Shown here: positions 36,093 to 43,931 of the stretch, in pieces
Position numbering within the stretch: position 1 is the first letter of the stretch
Layout of the letters: every line of letters starts with the position of its first letter
From: Achromobacter insolitus
Lineage (GTDB): Bacteria; Pseudomonadota; Gammaproteobacteria; Burkholderiales; Burkholderiaceae_B
Length of the DNA: 64,000 nt
Assembly: GCF_002209555.1 (NCBI RefSeq)
Contig: NZ_NJIF01000002.1
Span: forward strand, 806,001-870,000
Direction of reading: 5' to 3'
Notes under the pieces: generated by a model
What the model saw: the letters and a program-made list of their open reading frames with translations, nothing else
The model's database searches: none
What the model was told of the DNA's origin: nothing
Program-made: the position numbers and the translations under genes

Positions 36093-37235
36093 ATGAAAAT
36101 TCTGTACACCAACTTTCATCGCGGCGACGGAGGCGGGCACACGACCTATGTGTTGTCGCTGGCGGAAGCGTTGCGCGACGCGCACGACGTGGTCGTGGCG
36201 GCGCCGGCCGAAAGCCGGCTGTTCAAGGTTGCGCGCGCAATGCCTGGCGTGCGGACCCAGGCGCTGGATTTCCGGGGGGGGATGCTGGCGGCCTTGCCCG
36301 CTGCCAGCCGTCTGCGCCGGCTGCTGGTGCAAGAACGCTTCGACGTTGTTCATGTGAACGGGGCGGCCGACCATCGCGTATGCATGTTCGCCACCTTGGG
36401 CCTGGGGGCGGACAGCCCCGCAGTGGTGTATACGCAGCATAACGACAGGCCTGCCAGCAGTTTCGGGGCGATGATGCGCGCCCGGCTGGCGACGGACCGC
36501 GTCATCTGCGTCTGCGAGCACACACGCCGCAAGCTGATGCGCAGTGCATTCGGACGCTGCGGGTTGCGCACCGTGCGCAATGGAGTGGACATCGTGCGAT
36601 TCGCTCCACCCACGCCGGTTGCCGCGGCGCAGGCCCGGCGCCGTTGGCTGCCTGCGGCGCTCGCGGACCGCCTGGTGGTCGGAAGCAACGCCGGCACTGC
36701 GGACTACAAGCGCTGGCCCGACATGGTCGAAGCGGTGTCCTTGCTGCCCGCGCCGCTGCGCGAACGCGTCGTCGTCATGGTCGCGGGCGAGCCGCCCGGC
36801 GAGCACGAGCGCCGGCGGGTGCGAGAGCTGGGCATGGAAGACCAGGTGGTCTTCCCCGGTTTGCTGGAGGATGTCCGCCCCTTCGTGGCGGCGCTGGACG
36901 TGGGCTTTGTGCTGTCGTCGGAGATGGAGACCATCTCGTTCGCGTGCCGCGAGATGATGGCCATGGGCGTGCCCGTCATCGTCAGCAAGGCTGGCGGCTT
37001 GGCCGAGAATGTGCACGCGGGATTGGACGGTTGGGTGGTGCCGGCGCGGGCGCCGGAGACCGTGGCCGCCGTGTTGCGTGACATTCTGGCCCAGCCGCGC
37101 CTGCTGGGGCCCATGGGGCGGGCCGCCCGGGAGAAAGCCGTGCGCGATTTCGCGCTAACTCGCTTCGTGGCGGACACGCATGCGGTCTATGTGGAAGCGC
37201 TGGCGCAAGCGCAGCGTCCTTTGCGGCTGGCGTAA
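36093..37235 (+). CDS. glycosyltransferase, GT-B fold (family 4-like)
   Basis: A 380-residue GT-B enzyme. The N-terminal half starts MKILYTNFHRGDGGGHTTYV with a glycine-rich acceptor loop. The C-terminal nucleotide-sugar domain has VVGSNAGTADYKRWPDM, and EMMAMGVPVIVSKAGGLAENV with the family glutamates. It would transfer a sugar to an envelope glycan. An 8-G run at 36274-36281 lies near codon 62 and is in frame in this sequence. It has no other polysaccharide genes around it. The start is followed by good family sequence, but the ribosome binding site is weak. Confidence 0.87.
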   Translation: MKILYTNFHRGDGGGHTTYVLSLAEALRDAHDVVVAAPAESRLFKVARAMPGVRTQALDFRGGMLAALPAASRLRRLLVQERFDVVHVNGAADHRVCMFATLGLGADSPAVVYTQHNDRPASSFGAMMRARLATDRVICVCEHTRRKLMRSAFGRCGLRTVRNGVDIVRFAPPTPVAAAQARRRWLPAALADRLVVGSNAGTADYKRWPDMVEAVSLLPAPLRERVVVMVAGEPPGEHERRRVRELGMEDQVVFPGLLEDVRPFVAALDVGFVLSSEMETISFACREMMAMGVPVIVSKAGGLAENVHAGLDGWVVPARAPETVAAVLRDILAQPRLLGPMGRAAREKAVRDFALTRFVADTHAVYVEALAQAQRPLRLA

Positions 37236-37269
37236 GCCGCGTGCGGCCGCCGGGCGACGGCGCAGCCGG

Positions 37270-37392
37270 TCAAATCATCGACTTGCCACTGCGTTTTGCC
37301 GCGCGGATGTCCTGCCACAACGTGACGCACAGCAGCACCAGGATGAGGGCGGAAATGGCGGGCCAGACCAGAAAGTAGAATGTCAACCACAT
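37270..37392 (-). CDS. 40-residue membrane protein paired with the SSS symporter
   Basis: A short gene of 40 codons: one hydrophobic segment (FYFLVWPAISALILVLLCVT) followed by a basic tail ending KRSGKSMI. AAGGAG lies 6 bases upstream of the ATG. It starts 30 bases after the stop of the sodium/solute symporter gene on the same strand. Similar tiny proteins accompany SSS-family transporters in proteobacteria and are annotated as putative transporter small subunits (recollection). A role as accessory subunit or stabiliser is inference. Confidence 0.75.
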   Translation of the reverse strand: MWLTFYFLVWPAISALILVLLCVTLWQDIRAAKRSGKSMI

Positions 37393-37422
37393 ATCAATCT
37401 CCTTGTTGCTGGTTTTCAGGGC

Positions 37423-39114
37423 TCAGCCCTGGGCGGGCTGGACGACGGGACGCTGTCCCGCGGTTGCAGACATGGCTTCCTGCGCTTCCTGGAAGGACGT
37501 GACGCGGTCCGCCAGAAGAGCGAAGTCGAACCGCTGCCGGTTGAGCAGGCTGAGGCCTGCGCACACCGTTGCGCTGACGCCATAAGCGGTCAGAGACCCC
37601 ATCAGGACGATGTACTCGCGCAAGGTGCCGATGAACGCGGGCAGCATGACGAGGATGCCAGCCGCACCTACCGCGAGCGCTGCCGTGCGGCCGAAGAAGC
37701 CGAATGTCATGAGTCCCAGTACGACGCCACCGCCGATGGCCGAACAGATCTCGAAGAAGACGGCGACGGCGCCAGTGATGGGAATCAGTTCGAAGCGAAC
37801 GATGGTGAACAACAGCACGGCGCTGAGCACCGCGCTGACGAAGGCGCGATTGTCGACGCGGTCCCAGTAGAAGCTGGCAATGACGGGAAACACGATGGCG
37901 CCCCACAGCGCGCCGACGAATACCAGCATGACCAGTATGTCCAGGCGCAGGCTGGCGAAGATGACGCCGATCATCGTTGCCACGATCATGGTGGCGCGGC
38001 CCCACCACAGCATGCGCCGCGGGTCCGGACGGCCGCCCGCCAGATTCTTGGCGTACACGTCGGTCATGACGATGGCCGAGAGCGCGGCCAGATCGGAGTC
38101 CGCGGTCGAGGACAGCGAACCCACCACCAGCAGGAAGAACAGCGCGATGCCAAACGGCGGCAGATAGGTAGACGCCATCTGCGGGATGATGTTGTTCATG
38201 TCGCCATTGGAGGGTTCCAGGCCGACGAAGAGCGCCAGCAGTCCCAACATGCCCAGTCCGATGACGACGGCGCCGTAACCGGCAGTGGCGGTCAGAAAGG
38301 TCGGTTTGATGAGGTCTTCGCGCACCGCGAACAGGCGCTGGGCGATGGTCTGGTTGCCGATGGCATAGGCCAGCACGGCCACGAAGTAGGGGGCGCCCTG
38401 TTCGAGGATGGCCCGGGTCGAATAGAAGTCCGCCTGTTCGGGGCTGAGGCGCCACATATTGGCCGACAGCAAGTCGGGGCCGCCCGCATTGAAGAAGATG
38501 AGCGGAATGATGATGACCGCTGCGATGATCATGGCGGCCAGCTGCGCGAAGTCAGTCATGACCGATGTGCGGAATCCCGACCACAGTGTGTACGACAGGA
38601 CCCCCAGGCCGGCGATCAGCACGCCCTGGATGAAAGTCAGCGGGCTCAGGATGGATACCAGTGCGCCAGCGGCGGTGAAGTTCACCATGAGGCTGATGCA
38701 GCTGCCCACGATATTGGATACCGCCATGATCATCTGGCTGGAGGTGCCGTGGCGCGCATGGATGACCTCGGCCAAGGTGTGCGCCTTGGGCGCCAGTTTG
38801 CGAAAGCGCTTGCCGAAGGGATAGATGAAGAGAATCATCAGCGCGCCCCAGAAGCCATAATGCAGCGGACCGGAAAGCCCGTACTTGTAGCCCGACGTGG
38901 CGCTGGCGTAGAACGACGCGGCCCAGATCCAGGTGGCGATCATGCTGGCGGTTGACAGCCCAAAGCCGACCGCGTTGTTCGACACCATGTAGCCGTCCAC
39001 GTTTTCGTTCTTGCGGCCGATGAACAGCGACATGAGGAACGTTGCGCCATAAAAGCCCACGAGCAGCAGGGTGGCGGTGGTGCCGGATAGCTGAAAGAAT
39101 TCTGTCTCTTGCAT
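37423..39114 (-). CDS. sodium:solute symporter (SSS) family protein
   Basis: A 563-residue inner-membrane protein with about 13 hydrophobic helices. GFYGATFLMSLFIGRKN at the N-terminus, MIATWIWAASFYASA in helix 2, and SLSSTADSDLAALSAIVMTDVY in the conserved core near residue 340 (SxxST sodium site) are SSS features. It imports a small organic solute with sodium. AAAGGACG precedes the ATG. It is divergent from a cytosine-deaminase-like gene at 39753, so a nucleobase or related ring compound is one possible cargo. Confidence 0.9.
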   Translation of the reverse strand: MQETEFFQLSGTTATLLLVGFYGATFLMSLFIGRKNENVDGYMVSNNAVGFGLSTASMIATWIWAASFYASATSGYKYGLSGPLHYGFWGALMILFIYPFGKRFRKLAPKAHTLAEVIHARHGTSSQMIMAVSNIVGSCISLMVNFTAAGALVSILSPLTFIQGVLIAGLGVLSYTLWSGFRTSVMTDFAQLAAMIIAAVIIIPLIFFNAGGPDLLSANMWRLSPEQADFYSTRAILEQGAPYFVAVLAYAIGNQTIAQRLFAVREDLIKPTFLTATAGYGAVVIGLGMLGLLALFVGLEPSNGDMNNIIPQMASTYLPPFGIALFFLLVVGSLSSTADSDLAALSAIVMTDVYAKNLAGGRPDPRRMLWWGRATMIVATMIGVIFASLRLDILVMLVFVGALWGAIVFPVIASFYWDRVDNRAFVSAVLSAVLLFTIVRFELIPITGAVAVFFEICSAIGGGVVLGLMTFGFFGRTAALAVGAAGILVMLPAFIGTLREYIVLMGSLTAYGVSATVCAGLSLLNRQRFDFALLADRVTSFQEAQEAMSATAGQRPVVQPAQG

Positions 39115-39752
39115 CGTCTTCGTCCTTTCTCCTTGACAGCGTGTTCATGACGGACGGTCATGGCTGCATGAAGGCCGTTTCCGCAGGATGCGCAGGGCGG
39201 CAAACCCCGATGACGCAGCCGAAACACCAGGCGATCGGCCGTAGGCGCGATCGCAAGCCTGCCCGGCGCGGGCGCGGCAAGCGACGCCCTCGGCCGGACA
39301 GCGGCAAGGCACACCGTGTAGGTGTCTTGCTGCCGCATAACGCAGAACGCTTTGTGCTTTAGACGTTGCCCGATGCGGCGAGCGATGGTCCTGCCTGGTG
39401 GGCAGGGATTTGTTCCGCGGCCTTCATGGCCGGGTTTGGGTGTTTCGGCGTTACACGCCGGGCCGCTGTGCGCGGCCTTGTGACGGATGCCTGCAGGCGA
39501 CGTGCATCGTCTGGCAGGCATGCGTGGTGAACTACAACAGGCGCCAAGTATAGGGACATACCCCGCTCGAGTCCAGCACGCGGCCGCCAGGCGTACCTGC
39601 GTTGCGCCCGGAAAAGCCGGGTATCGCGATTCGCATTGGCGGGTATCGCAACACTTAATTGGCCGTCGCGCGCGCCGTCCGATAAGGTAGAAGGCCTGCA
39701 CTGGCCATGCGACTTGCATGGCAACAGGAAACAAGCAAGACCGAGACAGAAC
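39115..39752. other. 638-base intergenic region, no gene seen
   Basis: No supported coding sequence lies between the divergent symporter and amidohydrolase genes. CATGAC-N5-GTCATG at 39146-39162 is an inverted repeat 32 bases upstream of the symporter ATG. GGGTATCGC occurs twice, at 39619-39627 and 39641-39649, 22 bases apart, upstream of the hydrolase. Open frames here have shifted codon usage and no motifs. Confidence 0.6.
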
Positions 39753-40955
39753 ATGACAGACCGCCTATACATCAATGCCGTCGGCGCGGACGGCAATCCC
39801 CTATTCCTGCACGTGCGCGATGGCCGCATCCTTGCACTGGGCGCCGAGGCGCCTGCTGTAGACGGGGCCCGCGTGACCGACCTGCGTGGGCACCTTGTGC
39901 TGCCGGGCTTTGTCGATGGCCATATCCATCTGGACAAGAGCTTCGTCGGCGACCGCTGGCGGCCTCATCGGCCCGCAGCGAGCCTGCGCGAGCGGCTGGC
40001 TATCGAGAAGGAAGAGCTCGCTGCCGCGCCGCCCATAGAAGGGCGCGCCGATGCGCTCATCGCGCAGGCTGCGGCGTTCGGCACGGTGGCGATGCGATGC
40101 CACGTGGACGTGGATGCCACGACCGGCCTTGCTAACCTGCACGCCGTCATGGCGGCGCGAGAGAAATGGCGCGGCACCGTCGATATCGAACTGGTGGCGT
40201 TTCCGCAGGCAGGCGTGATGTCCTGTCCGGGCACGCCAGCATGGCTGGAAGCCGCCGTGCGCGAAGGCGCTGAAGTGGTGGGCGGCATCGATCCCTCCAC
40301 CTTGGACGGCGATGCCGACGGGCAGCTGGATTGCGTGTTTGGCATCGCGGACCGGTTGGGCGCGAAGATCGACATCCATCTGCATGAGCCAGGCGAACAA
40401 GGCGTCGAGCAGCTTGCCCGCATTGCCGAGCGCACGCGCGCGCTGGGTCTGGTGGGCAGGGTTGCGGTCAGCCATGCCTATGCGCTGGGCGACGTCGGGC
40501 CGCAAAGCGTGGACGACGTGGCGCGCAAGCTGGCCGATGCCGGCGTGGCGATCATGACGAATGCCCCCGGCGACCGGGCCTTTCCGCCCGTATTGGCGTT
40601 GCTGGCCGCCGGCGTGCGGGTGTTCACGGGCAACGACAACATCCAGGACAGCTGGTGGCCCTACGGCAACGGCGATATGTTGCAGCGAGCGATGCTGATT
40701 GGCTACCGTTCGGGCTTCTACACGGACGCCGATCTGCTGACTGCCCTGGACTTGGCATCCCACGCGGGCGCGGCGGTATTGGGCCTGGAGGGCTACGGCC
40801 TGCGGACGGGCAATGAAGCGACCTTCGTGGCGGTGCCCGCGCCCAATGGCGCCGCGGCAGTCGCCGCCGCGCCGGCGCAGCGGTTTTTGTTCCGCGGGGG
40901 CGAACCCGTGGGCGAAGCCGTGAAGGTTTTCGGCAACGTCAGGCCGGCGGCGTAA
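39753..40955 (+). CDS. cytosine deaminase-like amidohydrolase
   Basis: A 400-residue metal-dependent amidohydrolase. GHIHLDKSF supplies the first metal histidines, RCHVDVD, KIDIHLHE and VSHAYAL further ligands, and TGNDNIQDSWWPYG the catalytic aspartate region, matching the CodA-like group. It would deaminate or hydrolyse a cyclic N-compound. The ATG at 39753 begins MTDRLYINA; upstream in-frame ATGs lack family similarity. Its end overlaps the convergent LysR by 17 bases. Confidence 0.88.
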   Translation: MTDRLYINAVGADGNPLFLHVRDGRILALGAEAPAVDGARVTDLRGHLVLPGFVDGHIHLDKSFVGDRWRPHRPAASLRERLAIEKEELAAAPPIEGRADALIAQAAAFGTVAMRCHVDVDATTGLANLHAVMAAREKWRGTVDIELVAFPQAGVMSCPGTPAWLEAAVREGAEVVGGIDPSTLDGDADGQLDCVFGIADRLGAKIDIHLHEPGEQGVEQLARIAERTRALGLVGRVAVSHAYALGDVGPQSVDDVARKLADAGVAIMTNAPGDRAFPPVLALLAAGVRVFTGNDNIQDSWWPYGNGDMLQRAMLIGYRSGFYTDADLLTALDLASHAGAAVLGLEGYGLRTGNEATFVAVPAPNGAAAVAAAPAQRFLFRGGEPVGEAVKVFGNVRPAA

Positions 40956-41811
40956 CCATTGCCGCGCGTTCTTCGCAGTAGTCTGTCAACGCGCGCCGCA
41001 GCGCGAGGCCGGCGTCGCTGAGCCGGGATCGCGCATAGAGCGACAGATACAGGCCACGAGGCGCCGGGAATCCTTCTTCGGGCGTGAGCCGCCGGTGTTC
41101 TGCGGTTGCGCAGGCGGCGGGCAGCAAGCTGATTCCTAGTCCCGCGGCAACCGCCGCGCTGAGGCTGGGCAGGCTGGGGCTGGAGAAGCGCACGTGCCAG
41201 GGCTTGCCGCTGGTTTCCAGCATGGCTGTCATTTCATGGCGGTACAACGCGCCGGCGGGAAAGGCCACCAGCGGCACGGCGGTATCGGGCGCGGGCGGCG
41301 GGGCGTCGCGGGCGGTGATCCAGCACAATGGCTCGGGCCAATGCGCGTCGCAATCGGCATCGACTTCCCATTGCTTGACGAGCAGCAGGTCGAGTTCGCC
41401 ATCGCGGTAGCGCCGCAGCAGTTGATGGCTCAGGCCGCCTTCGACCTCCACGCGCAGGCGTGGATAGGCCGATTGCACTGCTGCCAGCGTGGGCATGAGC
41501 GTGGCGCCCATGAAGTCTTCGGGTGCGCCCAGTCGCAGCACCGCGCTGGCTTGCGCGGCGGCCACGCTTTCGCGTGCCTCCTCGGCCAGGCGCAGGATGC
41601 TGCGGGCGTAGCCCAGCAGGCGCTCGCCTTCCTCGGTGGGCAGGACGTGGCGCTGCGTGCGGTCCAGCAGGCGGCAACCCAGGTTCTCTTCGAGCCGGAT
41701 GACGTGCTGGCTGACGGTGGATTGCGTGAGGTGCAGGTGTTCGCTCGCGCGGGTGAAGTTGCCCGTGTCCACGACGGTGAGGAAGCTGCGCAGCAGGACT
41801 GGATCTAGCAT
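40939..41811 (-). CDS. LysR-family transcriptional regulator
   Basis: A 290-residue LTTR. The N-terminal helix-turn-helix contains HLHLTQSTVSQHVIRLEENL, followed by the effector domain. GTGGAAG precedes the ATG at 41811; a GTG at 41823 is an alternative start. It converges on the amidohydrolase gene with a 17-base overlap and is divergent from the ankyrin gene at 41941, its most likely direct target by position. Confidence 0.9.
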   Translation of the reverse strand: MLDPVLLRSFLTVVDTGNFTRASEHLHLTQSTVSQHVIRLEENLGCRLLDRTQRHVLPTEEGERLLGYARSILRLAEEARESVAAAQASAVLRLGAPEDFMGATLMPTLAAVQSAYPRLRVEVEGGLSHQLLRRYRDGELDLLLVKQWEVDADCDAHWPEPLCWITARDAPPPAPDTAVPLVAFPAGALYRHEMTAMLETSGKPWHVRFSSPSLPSLSAAVAAGLGISLLPAACATAEHRRLTPEEGFPAPRGLYLSLYARSRLSDAGLALRRALTDYCEERAAMVTPPA

Positions 41812-41940
41812 TTGGACTTCCACTTGAATCTATCGAGCCAATTAATTTCATAATACTTGGGCCGGTCGCCATACTAAGTGTTTCGTGTGGCGTCCCGCCG
41901 ACCCGGCGGGACCCCTGCTGTTGATCTGGAGGAAACATCA

Positions 41941-42612
41941 ATGCCTATTTTTCGCGCAGGCCGCATCTGGCTAGCCGCATTCCTGTTGAGCATGGGAGGC
42001 GCGGCCGGCGCCGCGAGCCCGGATACGTCGCTGCTGACCGCCGCGGGCGATGGCGACGTTGCCCGCGTCAAGCAGCTGTTGGAACAGGGCGCCGCCATAG
42101 AGACTCGGGATGCGCAAGGCAATACGCCGTTGCTGCGCGCCACCCAGGGCAACCACGTCGAGGCGGCGCGCGCCCTGATCGAGGCCGGCGCCAACGTTAA
42201 CGCGCAGAACGCTATCCATGACAGCGCCTACCTGCTGGCCGGCGCCCGAGGCTATCGCGAAGTCCTGGCGCTGACGCTGGCGCATGGCGCAGACCTGAAA
42301 AGCACCAATCGCTACGGCGGAACCGCCCTGATTCCCGCCTGCGAACGCGGGCACGTCGAGGTGGTGGACATGCTGTTGCGCGCGGGCGTGGATCCGGATC
42401 ACGTGAACAACCTCGGCTGGACCGGCCTGCTCGAAGCCGTGATCCTGGGCGACGGCGGCGCGCGCCACCAGGCGATCGTCAAGCGGCTGATCGAAGCCGG
42501 TGCGGACGTCAACCTGGCTGACGGCAAAGGGGTGACGCCGCTGCGGCATGCGCGCGAGCGTGGACAGGCCGAGATTGCGCGCCTGCTGGAGGCAGCAGGG
42601 GCGAAGGGCTGA
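41941..42612 (+). CDS. exported ankyrin-repeat protein
   Basis: A 223-residue protein with a signal peptide (RIWLAAFLLSMGGAAGA) and about six ankyrin units, seen as DGDVARVKQLLEQGA, GNTPLLRATQGNHVEAA, NRYGGTALIPACERGHVEV and GVTPLRHARERGQAEI. Ankyrin stacks bind other proteins; in proteobacteria, periplasmic ones often accompany catalases or stress enzymes. No catalase is nearby. The upstream TGGAGG supports the ATG. It is divergent from a LysR and ends at a strong bidirectional terminator. Confidence 0.9.
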   Translation: MPIFRAGRIWLAAFLLSMGGAAGAASPDTSLLTAAGDGDVARVKQLLEQGAAIETRDAQGNTPLLRATQGNHVEAARALIEAGANVNAQNAIHDSAYLLAGARGYREVLALTLAHGADLKSTNRYGGTALIPACERGHVEVVDMLLRAGVDPDHVNNLGWTGLLEAVILGDGGARHQAIVKRLIEAGADVNLADGKGVTPLRHARERGQAEIARLLEAAGAKG

Positions 42613-42636
42613 GACGCCAGCGCAGGCCGAAAAAAA

Positions 42637-42659
42637 ACGGGGCATATCGCCCCGTTTTT
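42637..42659. terminator. bidirectional Rho-independent terminator
   Basis: ACGGGGC and GCCCCGT pair around a 5-base loop, flanked by an A-run on the left and a T-run on the right. It fits termination of both the ankyrin gene (plus strand) and the prpF operon (minus strand). Confidence 0.88.
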
Positions 42660-42683
42660 CATGCAGGCAAGCTTGCCCCCGGT

Positions 42684-43868
42684 TTAGAAGCCGACGCGAG
42701 GCACGTGCACCCGGCCTTCCATCAGCACACGGGCGCTGCGGCTCATGATGGCCTTGGTGACCTTCCATTCGCCGTCCACGAGCTTGGCCTCGGCGCCGAC
42801 GCGCAGGGTGCCGGACGGATGGCCGAAGCAGACGTTGTCGCGTTCGCCGCCGCCCGCCGCCAGATTGACCAGCGTGCCTGGCACGGCCGCGGCGGTGGCG
42901 ATGGCGACGGAGGCCGTGCCCATCATCGCGTGATGCAGTTTGCCCATGGAGAGCGCGCGCACCAGCACGTCGATGTCGCCCGCGCCGATTTTCTTTCCGC
43001 TGGACGACACGTATTCCCTAGGCTTGGCCACGAACGCGACCTTGGGCGTGTGCTGGCGACCGGCGGCCTCTTCCAGCGTCTTGATCAGGCCCATGCGCAG
43101 CGCGCCGTGGGCGCGGATGGTCTCGAAGCGCGCCAGCGCGGCGGCGTCGCCATTGATGTCGTCCTGCAGTTCGGTACCGGTGTAGCCCAGCGCTTCGGCA
43201 TCCAGGAAGATCGTGGGGATGCCCGAGTTGATCATTGTGGCCTTGAAGGTGCCGACGCCGGGCACTTCCAGGTCGTCCACCAGGCGCCCGGTGGGAAACA
43301 TGGAGCCGCCTTCGCCTTCTTCCGCCGGATCCATGAACTCCAGGCGCAGCTCTGCGGCGGGGAAGGTCACCCCGTCCAGTTCGAAGTCACCGGTTTCCTG
43401 CACGGCGCCATCGGTCATGGGCACATGAGCGATGATGGTTTTCTGGATGTTGGCCTGCCAGATGCGGACAACGGCAATGCCGTTCTGCGGCACGCGGGCC
43501 GCATCGACCAGGCCATTGGTGATGGCGAACGGGCCCACGGCGGCCGACAGGTTGCCGCAGTTGCCGCTCCAATCCACGAAGGGCTTGTCGATCGACACCT
43601 GGCCGAACAGGTAGTCCACGTCATGATCGGGACGCGTGCTCTTGCCGATGATGACGGTCTTGCTGGTGCTAGAGGTGGCCGCGCCCATGCCGTCGATCTG
43701 CTTGCCGTACGGATCGGGGCTGCCTATCACGCGCATCAGCAGCGCGTCGCGCGCGGCGCCTGGCACGCGCGCGGATTCGGGTAGGTCGTCAAGCTTGAAG
43801 AACACGCCTTTGCTGGTGCCGCCGCGCATGTAGGTGGCGGTTATCTTGGTCTGGGGAGCATGGGTCAT
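42684..43868 (-). CDS. prpF: 2-methylaconitate cis-trans isomerase (PrpF)
   Basis: A 394-residue PrpF-family isomerase beginning PQTKITATYMRGGTSKGVFF, the family hallmark. SGNCGNLSAAVGPFAI and MGKLHHAMMGTASVAIATA are conserved active-site segments. It isomerises 2-methylaconitate made by AcnD in the methylcitrate pathway of propionate use. AGGA precedes the ATG at 43868. It follows acnD by 63 bases on the same strand. Confidence 0.93.
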   Translation of the reverse strand: MTHAPQTKITATYMRGGTSKGVFFKLDDLPESARVPGAARDALLMRVIGSPDPYGKQIDGMGAATSSTSKTVIIGKSTRPDHDVDYLFGQVSIDKPFVDWSGNCGNLSAAVGPFAITNGLVDAARVPQNGIAVVRIWQANIQKTIIAHVPMTDGAVQETGDFELDGVTFPAAELRLEFMDPAEEGEGGSMFPTGRLVDDLEVPGVGTFKATMINSGIPTIFLDAEALGYTGTELQDDINGDAAALARFETIRAHGALRMGLIKTLEEAAGRQHTPKVAFVAKPREYVSSSGKKIGAGDIDVLVRALSMGKLHHAMMGTASVAIATAAAVPGTLVNLAAGGGERDNVCFGHPSGTLRVGAEAKLVDGEWKVTKAIMSRSARVLMEGRVHVPRVGF

Positions 43869-43931
43869 GGGGCAGTCCTGATGATGGGGGGATGTGGCGG
43901 ACGCCACAGCGCCCGCCTTGCCGATGGCGTA

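Noticed and set aside
39359-39937. 192-residue minus-strand open frame in the long intergenic gap
   Set aside because: It overlaps the start of the amidohydrolase gene and has an unlikely Arg/Pro-rich composition.
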